DNA from: Acidovorax sp. RAC01
Lineage (GTDB): Bacteria > Pseudomonadota > Gammaproteobacteria > Burkholderiales > Burkholderiaceae_C
Length of the DNA: 64,000 nucleotides
Direction: 5' to 3'
Assembly: GCF_001714725.1 (NCBI RefSeq)
Contig: NZ_CP016447.1
Span: 2,681,001-2,745,000, forward strand
Part shown: piece by piece, positions 53,450 through 62,281 of the stretch
Numbering within the stretch: position 1 is the first letter of the stretch
Layout: each line of letters begins with the position of its first letter
Program-made: the position numbers and the translations under genes
The notes under the pieces: generated by a model
The model's database searches: none
Told to the model about the DNA's origin: nothing
The model's input: only the letters and a program-made list of their open reading frames with translations

Positions 53450-55666
53450 ATGTCCGGGGCGAGTTCGTCTTTTCACCTTCTTGATGAGCGCATTCAGCGA
53501 TTCATTTGGGCGGAGGGCTGGGAGTCATTGCGGGACGCCCAGGAGCAATCCATTCCATTGCTCATCCATGCCGACCGCGATGTCATCGTGGCAGCGGCGA
53601 CTGCAGCAGGCAAAACCGAGGCGGCTTTTCTGCCAGCGCTCACGCATCTATTGCGGAGCGAGGAACCTCGGCTCATCGTCTACATCAGCCCGCTGAAGGC
53701 CCTCATCAACGACCAGTTTGGTCGACTCGACAAGCTTTGCGAACAACTGGATATCCCTGTTTGGCCTTGGCATGGTGATATTGGTGCAACGTCCAAGACC
53801 AAGTTCTTGAAGCAGCGGCACGGAGTCCTGCTCATCACTCCAGAGTCCCTCGAGGCATTGCTGTGCAATCGAGGGACATCTATCGCGGCGGTGTTTCAGA
53901 TGACCGCTTTTTTTGTGGTCGATGAGCTGCATGCGTTTATTGGATCTGAGCGAGGAAAGCAGCTTCAATCCTTAATGCACCGCATCGAGAATGTCCTGCG
54001 CCGCAAAGTACCTAGAGTGGGCCTCTCGGCCACCTTGGGTGACATGGGCCTTGCCGCTGATTTTCTTCGGCCAGGACATGGAACAGGCGTCAGCATGGTC
54101 GTTTCTGCCTCTCGGGGAAATGAACTCAAGATCCTCGTAAAGGGATATGAGGAGCCTTTGGTTGTGCGGCAGGGTGGTGAGGAAGAGGCGCCCGAGCCTG
54201 CCACGCCCGGACTCATCGCGGCGCACATGTACAAGGCGCTGCGAAGTTCCAACAACCTTGTGTTCCCAAACTCCCGGCGCGAGGTAGAGCGCTACACCAA
54301 TCTGCTGAACGGCCTTTGCGAGCGCAATAAAGTGCCTCAGGAGTTTTGGCCGCACCACGGTAGCCTATCCAAGGAGATCCGGGCAGAGACCGAGGCCGCC
54401 CTCAAGCAGAAGGAAGTGCCTGCCACTGCCATCTGTACCAATACCTTGGAGCTGGGGATCGACATCGGAGCTGTCAAGAGCGTTGTGCAGATTGGACCGC
54501 CGCCCTCAGTCGCCAGTTTGCGTCAACGACTGGGAAGGTCTGGGCGGCGAAAGGGCGAACCCGCCATTCTGAGAGGCTACTGCATCGAGGACGCGATTGA
54601 TGTGCACTCGGGCTTTGGCACGAGATTGCGCCTGGGACTGGTGCAGACCGTTGCCATGATTTCTCTTTTGCTTGAAGGCTGGTTTGAGCCGCCTGTCACG
54701 CAGGGCGCCCATCTCTCCACGCTGGTGCAGCAGATGTTATCCGCCATAGCCCAGAACGGTGGCGCCACGATTGGTCAGTTGTACGCACTGCTGTGCGCTA
54801 CGGGAACACCGTTCGAGGGAACGACCAAAGAAGACTTCATGTCGCTGGTACGTCACCTGGGAACAAAAGAGCTTTTGGTTCAGGACTCATCTGGGTTGCT
54901 GCTGCACGGCCCCCTCGGTGAGAAGTTCGTCAACCACTACACCTTCTATGCGGCCTTTGCGTCGGACGAGGAGTTTCGGTTGGTCGCCGGGACTCGGACC
55001 CTTGGGACGCTGCCTGTTTCTCAGATGCTGTCCATAGGGCAGCGGATCCTCTTTGCAGGCAAGACCTGGATTGTGGAAATGGTGGATGAGGCGCAGAAGG
55101 TCATCGTCGTCAAACGCGCCAGCGGCGGCGCTCCGCCTTTGTTTTCAGGAGGCTCTGGACGAGTTCACACCAAGGTGAGACAGAGGATGCGGGAGTTGTT
55201 GGATTCGACAGATCAGGTTGTTTTCATCGACGAAGTCGCCCAACGGTTCCTTGAGGAAGCTCGCTTCAACTTTCAGTCACTGAATTTGGCATCAGAGCGC
55301 TTACTTGACCAAGGGCATGAACTATTTGTTGTCACATGGCTTGGGGATGCTGCTAATGAGGCACTGGCTTGCTTTATGAACCAGCGAGGCTTTTCCGCAG
55401 CTCCCTCTGGCCCAGGCATTGAGGTGGTGAAAGGCGGCCACTGTATTGACAACATACTTGATGCACTCCTCGACGCAGCGCTCGTTGAGCAGCCATCGGC
55501 GAGCGAATTGCTAGAGGGTGCGAGAAATCTCGAAAGGGAGAAGTGGGACTGGGCACTACCTCCGGAACTGCTCAAGAAAGCATACGCAAGTCTGAACCTA
55601 GACATTGAAGCGGCCAAGAAATGGGTGACCTTAAATTTTCAAGTGCCTGAGGGTTCTACAGGGTAG
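53450..55666 (+). CDS. sngC: Shango system DEAD/DEAH-box helicase SngC
   Basis: A 738-residue superfamily 2 helicase related to Lhr and BrxHII. The Q-like N-terminus (FIWAEGWESLRDAQEQSIPL) precedes motif I ATAAGKTEAA (Lys at about 55), Ia YISPLKALINDQ, motif II DELH (158–161), motif III SATLGD, IV FPNSRREVERY, V TNTLELGIDIG and VI RQRLGRSGRRKGEP (about 356). A C-terminal winged-helix region follows. It would unwind or translocate on nucleic acid with the SngB ATPase. It is the third and last gene of the operon. The coding composition is less GC-rich than the core genes, consistent with transfer. Confidence 0.88.
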   Translation: MSGASSSFHLLDERIQRFIWAEGWESLRDAQEQSIPLLIHADRDVIVAAATAAGKTEAAFLPALTHLLRSEEPRLIVYISPLKALINDQFGRLDKLCEQLDIPVWPWHGDIGATSKTKFLKQRHGVLLITPESLEALLCNRGTSIAAVFQMTAFFVVDELHAFIGSERGKQLQSLMHRIENVLRRKVPRVGLSATLGDMGLAADFLRPGHGTGVSMVVSASRGNELKILVKGYEEPLVVRQGGEEEAPEPATPGLIAAHMYKALRSSNNLVFPNSRREVERYTNLLNGLCERNKVPQEFWPHHGSLSKEIRAETEAALKQKEVPATAICTNTLELGIDIGAVKSVVQIGPPPSVASLRQRLGRSGRRKGEPAILRGYCIEDAIDVHSGFGTRLRLGLVQTVAMISLLLEGWFEPPVTQGAHLSTLVQQMLSAIAQNGGATIGQLYALLCATGTPFEGTTKEDFMSLVRHLGTKELLVQDSSGLLLHGPLGEKFVNHYTFYAAFASDEEFRLVAGTRTLGTLPVSQMLSIGQRILFAGKTWIVEMVDEAQKVIVVKRASGGAPPLFSGGSGRVHTKVRQRMRELLDSTDQVVFIDEVAQRFLEEARFNFQSLNLASERLLDQGHELFVVTWLGDAANEALACFMNQRGFSAAPSGPGIEVVKGGHCIDNILDALLDAALVEQPSASELLEGARNLEREKWDWALPPELLKKAYASLNLDIEAAKKWVTLNFQVPEGSTG

Positions 55667-55713
55667 TTCGGCCCTGAAGTTGAGAGAGAACGACGTCTGC
55701 GTTGCAGCGATTG

Positions 55714-55954
55714 CTGAATCGCCCCGGTTTTTGAGGACGCTCGACACTCTGAGAGGATTGAGCCATGAAGAAGACGAACAAGTTCTCGCCTGAGGTGCGT
55801 GAGCGCGCGGTGAGGATGGTGCAGGAGCAGCGCGGGGAGTACATCGCGCCTGCTGAGGCTGAAGCAAACTACTACCGGCAGCTCGCCAATCAGGCCACTG
55901 TGGAAGTGGGCTGACTTAAACCAAACAGCCTTCGCAGAAACCGGGGCGATTCAG
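55714..55954 (+). mobile_element. Internally deleted IS3-family remnant
   Basis: A 241-bp block bounded by CTGAATCGCCCCGGTTT on the left and its inverted copy on the right. It contains an in-frame reading of 49 residues (55765–55914). This joins the start of an IS3 orfA ([20 protein letters not shown]) to what looks like the extreme end of orfB ([18 protein letters not shown]). So almost all of both transposase genes has been deleted while both ends survive. I saw no clean target duplication. Confidence 0.8.
55765..55914 (+). pseudogene. orfA–orfB fusion stub of an IS3 transposase
   Basis: A 49-residue frame inside the deleted IS3 element. Residues 1–30 look like the helix-turn-helix start of IS3 OrfA, and residues 31–49 like the terminal residues of the OrfB integrase. 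It lacks the DDE domain and cannot transpose on its own. It may simply mark the deletion junction. Confidence 0.7.
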
Positions 55955-55966
55955 TATTGGCCGAGA

Positions 55967-56443
55967 TCAGGACGGAATGGATCTCGCGAGAGATTGAAGC
56001 AGCGGAGGTAAGCTCGATCTGAGTGCCATATCGCGAACATGTAGCCGGTCAATCTCGCGCAGTCTCAATTTTCCAGTGGCCATCGCTAAGAGCATTTCAG
56101 GTAGCGCGTCACCACTACCCGCATGCCAACCTCCAAGCTCCGCGAGAACGATTTCAGTGACCTGCGAGCTGTAAATCTCGTCCACTTCGTACATGAGCTC
56201 ACTCGGTTTGGCTGCACGCAAAACGCTAGCTTTCAGGATAGCGTCGTTGTAGTTTAGAAATGTGATGGGATCCACCAACACGTGGCCATACACAGATTGC
56301 GCCAAACTCAAGACTTCTCCCGGCGACCCTGGCCTCGCTCCCAACTCTCTGTTGTTTGAGCGCGCTACGCAAAGCAAATTTGAGACAACCGTGAAAACGG
56401 TGGCTTGCGAAACGTTGGCAGTGCCATCGCTCGTATCTAAATA
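55967..56443 (-). pseudogene. 3' fragment of an unknown gene, cut by an IS5-family element
   Basis: A minus-strand frame of about 158 codons that enters from the IS end at 56443 and stops at 55967. It reads YLDTSDGTANVSQATVFTVV, then SLAQSVYGHVLVDPITFLNY, SELMYEVDEIYSSQVTEIVL and LREIDRLHVRDMALRSSLPP. The composition is protein-like and soluble, but I do not recognise the family. The N-terminal part is missing. It is not found in frame on the far side of the IS at 58080. The gene is opposite to the Shango operon. Confidence 0.6.
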
Positions 56444-56505
56444 GTCGCCCCTGAAGAATCCCTGGAACCCGCATAAACACTGGCTTTTGGGGTGATCGCG
56501 GGGGC

Positions 56506-56556
56506 GCAGAACTCCCAGTTTGATTTCCAATAGGGGTTGATTTCTGGGAGTTCTGC
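56506..56556 (+). promoter_or_regulatory. Inverted repeat over the transposase ribosome binding site
   Basis: GCAGAACTCCCAG (56506–56518) and CTGGGAGTTCTGC (56544–56556) are a perfect 13-bp inverted repeat with a 25-base loop. The right arm contains the GGGAG that should bind the ribosome for the transposase start at 56561. Read-through transcripts from outside would fold this hairpin and hide the site, a known way IS elements limit transposase made from external promoters. Confidence 0.6.
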
Positions 56557-56560
56557 CGTG

Positions 56561-58063
56561 ATGTTTGCCTGCCCCGCCACCGACGATTTCTTCCGCTCGC
56601 GCATCGACCACATGATCGATCTGCGCCATCCGCTGGCCGTGTTGGCCTCGCGCATGCCCTGGCAGGAGATCGAAGCTCGGGTGGCCCAGGTGTTCTCCCG
56701 CAAAGGCCGCGCCGGTGTGGCCATGCCCGACCTGGATCTCTTTGGCGAACAGGTCCAGCGTGTCGCCGTTGCCAGCAACGCCGGACGCCCGCGCGTGCCG
56801 CTGCGCATCATGATCGCGCTGCTGTACCTCAAGCACGCCTTCAACGAATCCGACGAGGGCGTGGTGGCCCGCTGGGCCGACACGCCGCGCTGGCAGTTCT
56901 TCTCGGGCTGTGCCTACTACGAAGACCGCCCGCCCTGCGACGCAAGCACCCTGGTCAAGTTCCGCCAGTTGCTGGGCGAAGAAGGCGTGGAAGAGTTGCT
57001 GGCGCAGACCATCAACACGGCTGTCGATCTCAAGCTGATCAAACCGCAGGAGCTCAGCCGCGTGATCGTGGACAGCACGGTGCAGCACAAATCAATAGCC
57101 CACCCCACCGACAGCCGCCTGCTGGAGACGGCACGCGTGAAGCTGGTGGAGGCGGCCAAGGGTGTGGGCATCGATCTGAAGCAGACGTTTGCCAAGGAAG
57201 GCAAGGAGCAGGCGCGCAAGGCTGGACGCTACGCCCATGCCCGCCAGTTCAAGCGCATGCGCCGCGCCATCCAACGCCAGCGCACCATCGTCGGCCGACT
57301 GCAACGCGAGGTCGATCGCAAGGCCAGCGCCATCGGGGCGGCCGTGCGGCAGGCGCTCAGTGAGACCTTGAACAAGGCCCGGCGCATTGCGGCCCAGAGT
57401 GGCCAGCGCAAAGCGGTGGACGGACAGCCCAAGCTCTACGCCTGGCATGCGAGCGAGGTGGACTGCATCAGCAAGGGCAAGGCCCGAACGCCCTACGAGT
57501 TCGGCGTGAAGGTGGGCATTGCCAGCACGCTCAAGGGCAACCTGATCGTGGGGGCTCGGGCATTCCATGGCAACCCGTATGACGGGCATACCCTGAACGA
57601 GCAACTGGAGCAGGCGAGCATCCTGATGCAGGACAGCGGGGCAAAACCAGCGACGGCCTTCGTCGATCTGGGCTACCGGGGAGTGGATGCAGATAACCCG
57701 GATGTGCACATCGTGCACCGGGGCAAGGCCAAGCGGATCAGCGAGCAGGACAGAAAGCTGCTCAAACGGCGTCAGGCCATTGAGCCGATCATCGGCCACC
57801 TCAAGGCCGATCACCGTATGGACCGCTGTCACCTCAAGGGCGAAACCGGCGACCGACTGCACGCGGTGCTGTGTGCAGCGGGCTACAACATCCGCTGGCT
57901 GCTGCGCATGATTGCAAAGAAGGGGGTGACCTTCTTGCGCCAGCTCTATTTGCGGCTGTGCGTGATGGCGGGCGTGTCGCCGAACTGGGAGGACGCGCTG
58001 GGTACTTTGTTCACTCGCGCACTCAACGGCTCAGTCCCGCGCACTGTCGGCGCTCTCATTTGA
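56561..58063 (+). CDS. IS5/IS1182-type DDE transposase
   Basis: A 500-residue transposase. The N-terminal DUF772-type part reads RPRVPLRIMIALLYLKHAFN and FFSGCAYYEDRPPCDASTLV. A central coiled, basic region (RQFKRMRRAIQRQRTIVGRL) follows. Catalytic residues lie in SRVIVDSTVQHKSI (first Asp), ATAFVDLGYRGVDADN (second Asp), and AIEPIIGHLKADHRMDRC (Glu). It is the longer transposase class filed under IS5 or IS1182. The ATG at 56561 has GGGAG ten bases upstream; an in-frame ATG at 56537 is less likely. The frame is intact. Confidence 0.9.
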   Translation: MFACPATDDFFRSRIDHMIDLRHPLAVLASRMPWQEIEARVAQVFSRKGRAGVAMPDLDLFGEQVQRVAVASNAGRPRVPLRIMIALLYLKHAFNESDEGVVARWADTPRWQFFSGCAYYEDRPPCDASTLVKFRQLLGEEGVEELLAQTINTAVDLKLIKPQELSRVIVDSTVQHKSIAHPTDSRLLETARVKLVEAAKGVGIDLKQTFAKEGKEQARKAGRYAHARQFKRMRRAIQRQRTIVGRLQREVDRKASAIGAAVRQALSETLNKARRIAAQSGQRKAVDGQPKLYAWHASEVDCISKGKARTPYEFGVKVGIASTLKGNLIVGARAFHGNPYDGHTLNEQLEQASILMQDSGAKPATAFVDLGYRGVDADNPDVHIVHRGKAKRISEQDRKLLKRRQAIEPIIGHLKADHRMDRCHLKGETGDRLHAVLCAAGYNIRWLLRMIAKKGVTFLRQLYLRLCVMAGVSPNWEDALGTLFTRALNGSVPRTVGALI

Positions 58064-58079
58064 ATAAATCAGGGCCGAC

Positions 58080-58838
58080 TAAGTCGGTAGCCCACTGGGG
58101 GCCGCTCTGCTCCGCGGAGATGACGCTGCACATATCCGTGTCTGCCAGCATCTCGATGAGTCGCGGGCCCGGCATGTCGAGCTGGCGTCTGTGCTGGCAC
58201 CGGATGGGTGCCAGTGGTGGCGACGGTAGGGTGTTGGCGGGCATGGCGACGCTTAGCGCTTACTCCGTTCACCGGGCAGCGCAGTCTGCAGAGCTTCAGC
58301 CTGTGGCGCGAGCGTCTTCCGCCGCTGTGAGGATGGCGTAGAGATCACCTGAAAGATGGGATGAGCTATCGATGTATGCCGCGTCGGGAAAAAGTGCTGC
58401 CAGAGAAATGCCCGCTGTAAGGACACGACTTCCGTTTTGAGGAAGATCTGCGATCAAAGATTGCCACTACTCTGCTGTCGATCGGCCATGGTGTGGCTAC
58501 CGTCTGCTTCTAGACCAGAAGCTGTCTTCGGCGAGCCGCGTGTCTGTCCGTCGAATGGTTTCGCTCGCGCAACGAGGCCAAGGTTTGCTCAGTGCGTCGC
58601 CGTGCCAGCAATCAGGCGCAACGGCAGGGCGCGTAGACCTCGATCTCGACGCGTCGGTTGCCGACGGGCAGATCGGCCAGAGGTCGGTACGCACCGGATG
58701 ATGTCGGGGGCTCTCCACTTATATCGGACGAGCTCCGCCAGGGCGCCGATGCAATCAATTATTCTTGGGTGTCGGGCGCGCGTCCAGCTCGTCGTGACCC
58801 GTCAAATCAGTGGCATCACAAATGTTCGAGGGAGTTCC
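58080..58838. other. Decayed stretch between the IS5-family element and the RecQ–PRTase gene
   Basis: No intact gene is supported in these 759 bases. Minus-strand readings with coding-like third-base GC include RQLDMPGPRLIEMLADTDMC next to the IS (about 58110–58200). A 56-residue open stretch at 58296–58466 (VLTAGISLAALFPDAAYIDS then AEDARATG, stop) also looks coding. A short OmpA/MotB-like C-terminal signature, ADLPVGNRRVEIEVYAP, ends at 58612. These look like remnants of different genes. The promoter of the operon starting at 58839 should be near the right end; I could not pick it out. Confidence 0.45.
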
Positions 58839-60914
58839 ATGCAATACGACCAAGCTCGCGCCCTACAGCTGCTCCGAGAAGGCAGTGGCAATCCTGCCGC
58901 CACCTTCCGCGACTCGCAGGAAGATGCGATTCGTCACCTGGTCACGGGCGCGGCGGGGCGCCTACTCGTCATTCAGAAGACGGGCTGGGGCAAGAGCTTC
59001 GTTTACTTCATCGCGGCAAAACTCATTCGTGAACAGGGAGGGGGGCCAACCCTCCTGGTGTCGCCCCTGCTCGCGCTGATGCGGGACCAGGAGATGGCGG
59101 CCGAGCGCATGAAGGTGACCGCCAAGACGGTCAACTCGACCAATCGGATGAATTGGGCCGAGATCGCCGAACAGATCGAGGAAGGGAAGATCGACGTCCT
59201 CATGTTCCACCCGAAGCAACTGGCGAGCGCAGAGTTCCAGGCCAGCCTTCTGGCGAGGATTCCCAACGTGTCGATGCTCGTCGTCGACGAGGCCCACTGC
59301 ATTTCGGACTGGGGGCATGACTTCGTGCCCGAGTACAAGCTTGTCACGCGGCTCATTGCAGCGCTGCCTCCCAACTTGCCGGTGCTTGCGACCACGGCCA
59401 CGGCAAACGAACGTGTGTCGAACGATCTCGAGCGAATCCTTGGTCCGGACCTGCTAGTGAAACGCGGATCGCTGAATCGCCCGTCAATCACACTGCAGAC
59501 GATCACGTTTACGAGCGACGCACTGAGGCTCGCCTGGCTCGCAAAAACCGTCCATTCGCTGCCCGGCAGCGGCATCATCTATGCCCTGACGAAGGCTCAC
59601 GTGCAGTACATCGTCAGTTGGCTCACGCACTGCGGCCTTTCGGTCAAGGGTTATACAAGTGATTCAGAGGATCGCGCTGTTCTCGAGCAGGAGCTCAAGG
59701 AGAACAAGGTCAAGGCGCTTGTCGCAACCTCGGCACTTGGCATGGGCTATGACAAGCCGGACCTGACCTTTGTCATCAACTACCAGCCGCCGTCCTCGGT
59801 CGTCCACTACTACCAGCAGGTGGGGCGTGCGGGGCGTGCGATCCCAGATGCTCGCGGGATCGTGCTGGCGGTCAAGAACCAGCTTGACATCAACACCTAC
59901 TTCATCGAGAGCGCTTTTCCGAAACCGGACGAGGTGACCGCGGTCATGAAGGCGCTCGATGCGGCGGGGGACGAAGGCCTTTCCGTACCGGGCCTTCAGG
60001 AGACTATCAACTTGAGCAAGGGGCGAATCGAAAAAACGCTGACCGCCCTTGCCATCGAGAGCCCGGCACCGATCGTGAAGGACGGCTCAGCCTGGAAAGC
60101 CACTGGCAGTATTCTGGCGAAGAGCTTCTGGGAGACGGCTGAGAGGGTGACCGAACTGCGACGGGCCGAGCACGCTCAGATGAGGGAGTACATGGCCCTC
60201 ACTGAGGGACACATGAGGTTCTTGGTCTCGGCTCTCGATGGCGACCCGACGACCGTTGAGGCGCCGCGCAGTCCACCGTTGCCCACGGAGGTCGATCCAG
60301 CGCTCGTTGCTGAGGCGGATCGGTACATGAGGGACACCAGCTTGCCGATCAAGGCGCGCAAGAAGTGGCCTGACGGAGGATTGGACGGATACGGTCTGCG
60401 CGGAAACATCGCTGAGAAGTTGCGCGCGAGGGACGGTGTCGCGCTCTCTATGTACGGTACGGCTGGGTGGGGCGACATCGTCCGTGATGCTCGCTACGAA
60501 CACGCGCACTTCGGCGACGACCTAGTGAAGGCCTGCGCCGGGCTGGTGCGCCGGGCAGGTTTTGAACCAGCTCCTAAATGGGTTACCTGCATTCCGTCAC
60601 TAAACAATCCTGATCTCGTCCCGAGCTTTGCTAAGCGGCTTGCCTCTGAGCTTGGCCTGCCGTTCCACGCGGCGCTGACCAAGGTGAAGCACACCTCAGC
60701 TCAGAAGTCCATGCACAATAGCTCTCAACAGGCGAGGAACCTGGATCAGTCGCTTGAATTCAGTGACTTTGACGGCAAGGTCGGTCCAGTGTTGTTGGTC
60801 GACGATATCGTGAACTCGGGTTGGACATTTACGATCGGCGCTTGGCTGCTGCGCTCCAACGGTTGCGGCGAAGTGTGGCCTCTCGCGCTTGCCAAAACTG
60901 GAAATGAAGAATGA
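58839..60914 (+). CDS. RecQ-type helicase fused to a ComF-like phosphoribosyltransferase
   Basis: A 691-residue protein. Residues about 1–345 are a RecQ helicase core: motif I VIQKTGWGKSFVYF (about 46–58), motif II VVDEAHCISDWGHDFVPEY, motif III ATTATAN, motif VI HYYQQVGRAGRA. The RecQ zinc-binding Cys set and HRDC domain are absent. A winged-helix-like segment (about 370–425) and a helical linker follow. Residues about 565–691 are a phosphoribosyltransferase domain: PFHAALTKVKHTSAQKSMHN and the PRPP motif VLLVDDIVNSGWTFT (about 652–666). Paired with the DprA gene by a 4-base overlap, it resembles ShosTA, where the PRTase acts as toxin. GAGGGAG precedes the ATG at 58839. Confidence 0.85.
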   Translation: MQYDQARALQLLREGSGNPAATFRDSQEDAIRHLVTGAAGRLLVIQKTGWGKSFVYFIAAKLIREQGGGPTLLVSPLLALMRDQEMAAERMKVTAKTVNSTNRMNWAEIAEQIEEGKIDVLMFHPKQLASAEFQASLLARIPNVSMLVVDEAHCISDWGHDFVPEYKLVTRLIAALPPNLPVLATTATANERVSNDLERILGPDLLVKRGSLNRPSITLQTITFTSDALRLAWLAKTVHSLPGSGIIYALTKAHVQYIVSWLTHCGLSVKGYTSDSEDRAVLEQELKENKVKALVATSALGMGYDKPDLTFVINYQPPSSVVHYYQQVGRAGRAIPDARGIVLAVKNQLDINTYFIESAFPKPDEVTAVMKALDAAGDEGLSVPGLQETINLSKGRIEKTLTALAIESPAPIVKDGSAWKATGSILAKSFWETAERVTELRRAEHAQMREYMALTEGHMRFLVSALDGDPTTVEAPRSPPLPTEVDPALVAEADRYMRDTSLPIKARKKWPDGGLDGYGLRGNIAEKLRARDGVALSMYGTAGWGDIVRDARYEHAHFGDDLVKACAGLVRRAGFEPAPKWVTCIPSLNNPDLVPSFAKRLASELGLPFHAALTKVKHTSAQKSMHNSSQQARNLDQSLEFSDFDGKVGPVLLVDDIVNSGWTFTIGAWLLRSNGCGEVWPLALAKTGNEE

Positions 60915-62281
60915 GTCTGCAGATCTCCGCAAACTGCCAAGCGATCTTGCTTTTGACGGCGCCGTTGATGGTCGGGAAGATTAGCACCCGTGCGGAACTG
61001 CTGAAGCAAAGTGAGTACAGCGACCTTACAAGGTTCCTTGTGCAAGAAGGCTTTCAGCCGTCCGACCTTCTCAGCCCACAGTCTCCTGCGCTGCGCCAAG
61101 CCGAGAACCTGTTCGGGCCAGGACGGCTGACCCGCTTGGTGGGCAGAGGGTTTCAGCTTGCCCAGGCGCTTGATTACTGGAGTGCGCGCTCGATCTGGGT
61201 GGTGAGTCGCGCCGATGCCCGTTATCCCAAGCGGATCAAGTCGCGCCTCAAGCACGATGCGCCGCCCATCATGTACGGTTGTGGCGATCCGGATCTTGTC
61301 GATAACGGCGGCCTGGCGGTCGTAGGCTCCCGTGACGCGGACGACGAGATGCTGAGCTATGCCCAGCGTGCCGGACAGAGGGCTGCCAGTGCTGGCAGAG
61401 GCTTGATTTCAGGAGGCGCTAAGGGTGTCGACAGTGCTGCGATGGATGGGGCGGAGGCTCTTGGCGGCATAGTCTGCAACGTCATGGCAGAAGGACTGGC
61501 GCAGGCGGCGATCAGTCGGAGATTCAGAGATGGCCTTCAAGAGAGGCGCACATTGCTGATTTCGCCCTACGATCCAAGCGCTGGCTTCAACGTCGGGCAC
61601 GCCATCGCTCGCAACAAATTTATCTTCGCGTTGGCTGACGTCGGCTTGGTCGTGAATTCAGACTTGGAGCGGGGTGGGACGTGGGCAGGCGCGATAGAGC
61701 AGCTTCGCAAGCTTCACTTCGTTCCGCTCTACATCCGATCGAGTGGCAAGCGTTCAGCTGGCCTAGACGCTTTGCTCCGAGAGGGAGCCTTGCCCTGGCC
61801 AGAGCCGGAGGACGGGGACGCGCTAGAAGCTCTGTTTGCGGATCGATCAAACGATAGCCATGCGGCCGCTGCTGCTGCGGCTTACCAGGGACATCTTGAC
61901 TTCAAGATTGCTGCTGGTGCGCCGAGCGGGGGGGCGGGGGCGGATGCGGCTCCAGATGCAGTACGCCAGGTGTCGATGCTTGAAGAGCCGGCTAGCAACC
62001 CAGAGGCCCTCGAAGAGGGTACGTCAGTTCCTTCGACTGCAACCACAAAGTCGACACTCCTTGAGGCTCCTTCGAGTCCGCCAGTTGACTTGAAGCAGGA
62101 GATGTTCTTGACCTTTGAACGATTGATTCGGCAGTTACTTCACGCACCTAAGAAGGCCGCTCAGATCGCCGACGAGTTGGATCTCAATCAGATGCAGACG
62201 CGGAACTGGCTGGACCGGCTGGTTGCCAAAGGTGTAGTCGAAAAGAAGAAGAGCGACGCGACCTATCGGCTTGTCGTTTGA
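60911..62281 (+). CDS. DprA/Smf-family protein, likely partner (antitoxin-like) of the RecQ–PRTase
   Basis: A 456-residue protein. The DprA Rossmann-like domain (about 90–290) has LAVVGSRDADDEMLSYAQRA, GRGLISGGAKGVDSAAMDGA and GFNVGHAIARNKFIFALADV. After an Ala/Ser/Pro-rich linker (about 310–395) comes a C-terminal winged helix (KKAAQIADELDLNQMQTRNW…KGVVEKKKSDATYRLVV). Housekeeping DprA loads RecA on incoming single-stranded DNA. This one is coupled (ATGA overlap) to the RecQ–PRTase gene in a mobile region, so it is more likely the ShosA-like component of a defence or toxin–antitoxin pair. Confidence 0.85.
   Translation: MSLQISANCQAILLLTAPLMVGKISTRAELLKQSEYSDLTRFLVQEGFQPSDLLSPQSPALRQAENLFGPGRLTRLVGRGFQLAQALDYWSARSIWVVSRADARYPKRIKSRLKHDAPPIMYGCGDPDLVDNGGLAVVGSRDADDEMLSYAQRAGQRAASAGRGLISGGAKGVDSAAMDGAEALGGIVCNVMAEGLAQAAISRRFRDGLQERRTLLISPYDPSAGFNVGHAIARNKFIFALADVGLVVNSDLERGGTWAGAIEQLRKLHFVPLYIRSSGKRSAGLDALLREGALPWPEPEDGDALEALFADRSNDSHAAAAAAAYQGHLDFKIAAGAPSGGAGADAAPDAVRQVSMLEEPASNPEALEEGTSVPSTATTKSTLLEAPSSPPVDLKQEMFLTFERLIRQLLHAPKKAAQIADELDLNQMQTRNWLDRLVAKGVVEKKKSDATYRLVV

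Larger units (their letters stand above)
56444..58079 (+). mobile_element. Second IS5-family element (long transposase type), TA target
   Basis: A 1636-bp element. The left end GTCGCCCCTGAAGAAT and the inverted right end GTCGGCCCTGATTTATT are imperfect terminal repeats. A TA dinucleotide flanks both (56442–56443 and 58080–58081), as in IS5-related groups with TA targets. It carries one intact transposase. The repeats are diverged, so the exact ends are less sure than for the element at 37661. Confidence 0.7.

Noticed and set aside
52124..55666. A BREX system
   Set aside because: The ATPase and helicase resemble BrxD and BrxHII, but pglX, pglZ, brxC and brxA/B are absent and a TerB gene is the partner, which fits Shango better.
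58437..58838. N-terminal extension of the RecQ–PRTase protein from an upstream in-frame start at 58437
   Set aside because: The added 134 residues are Arg/Ala/Cys-rich with no conserved pattern, while the ATG at 58839 has GAGGGAG upstream and begins the normal RecQ N-terminus.
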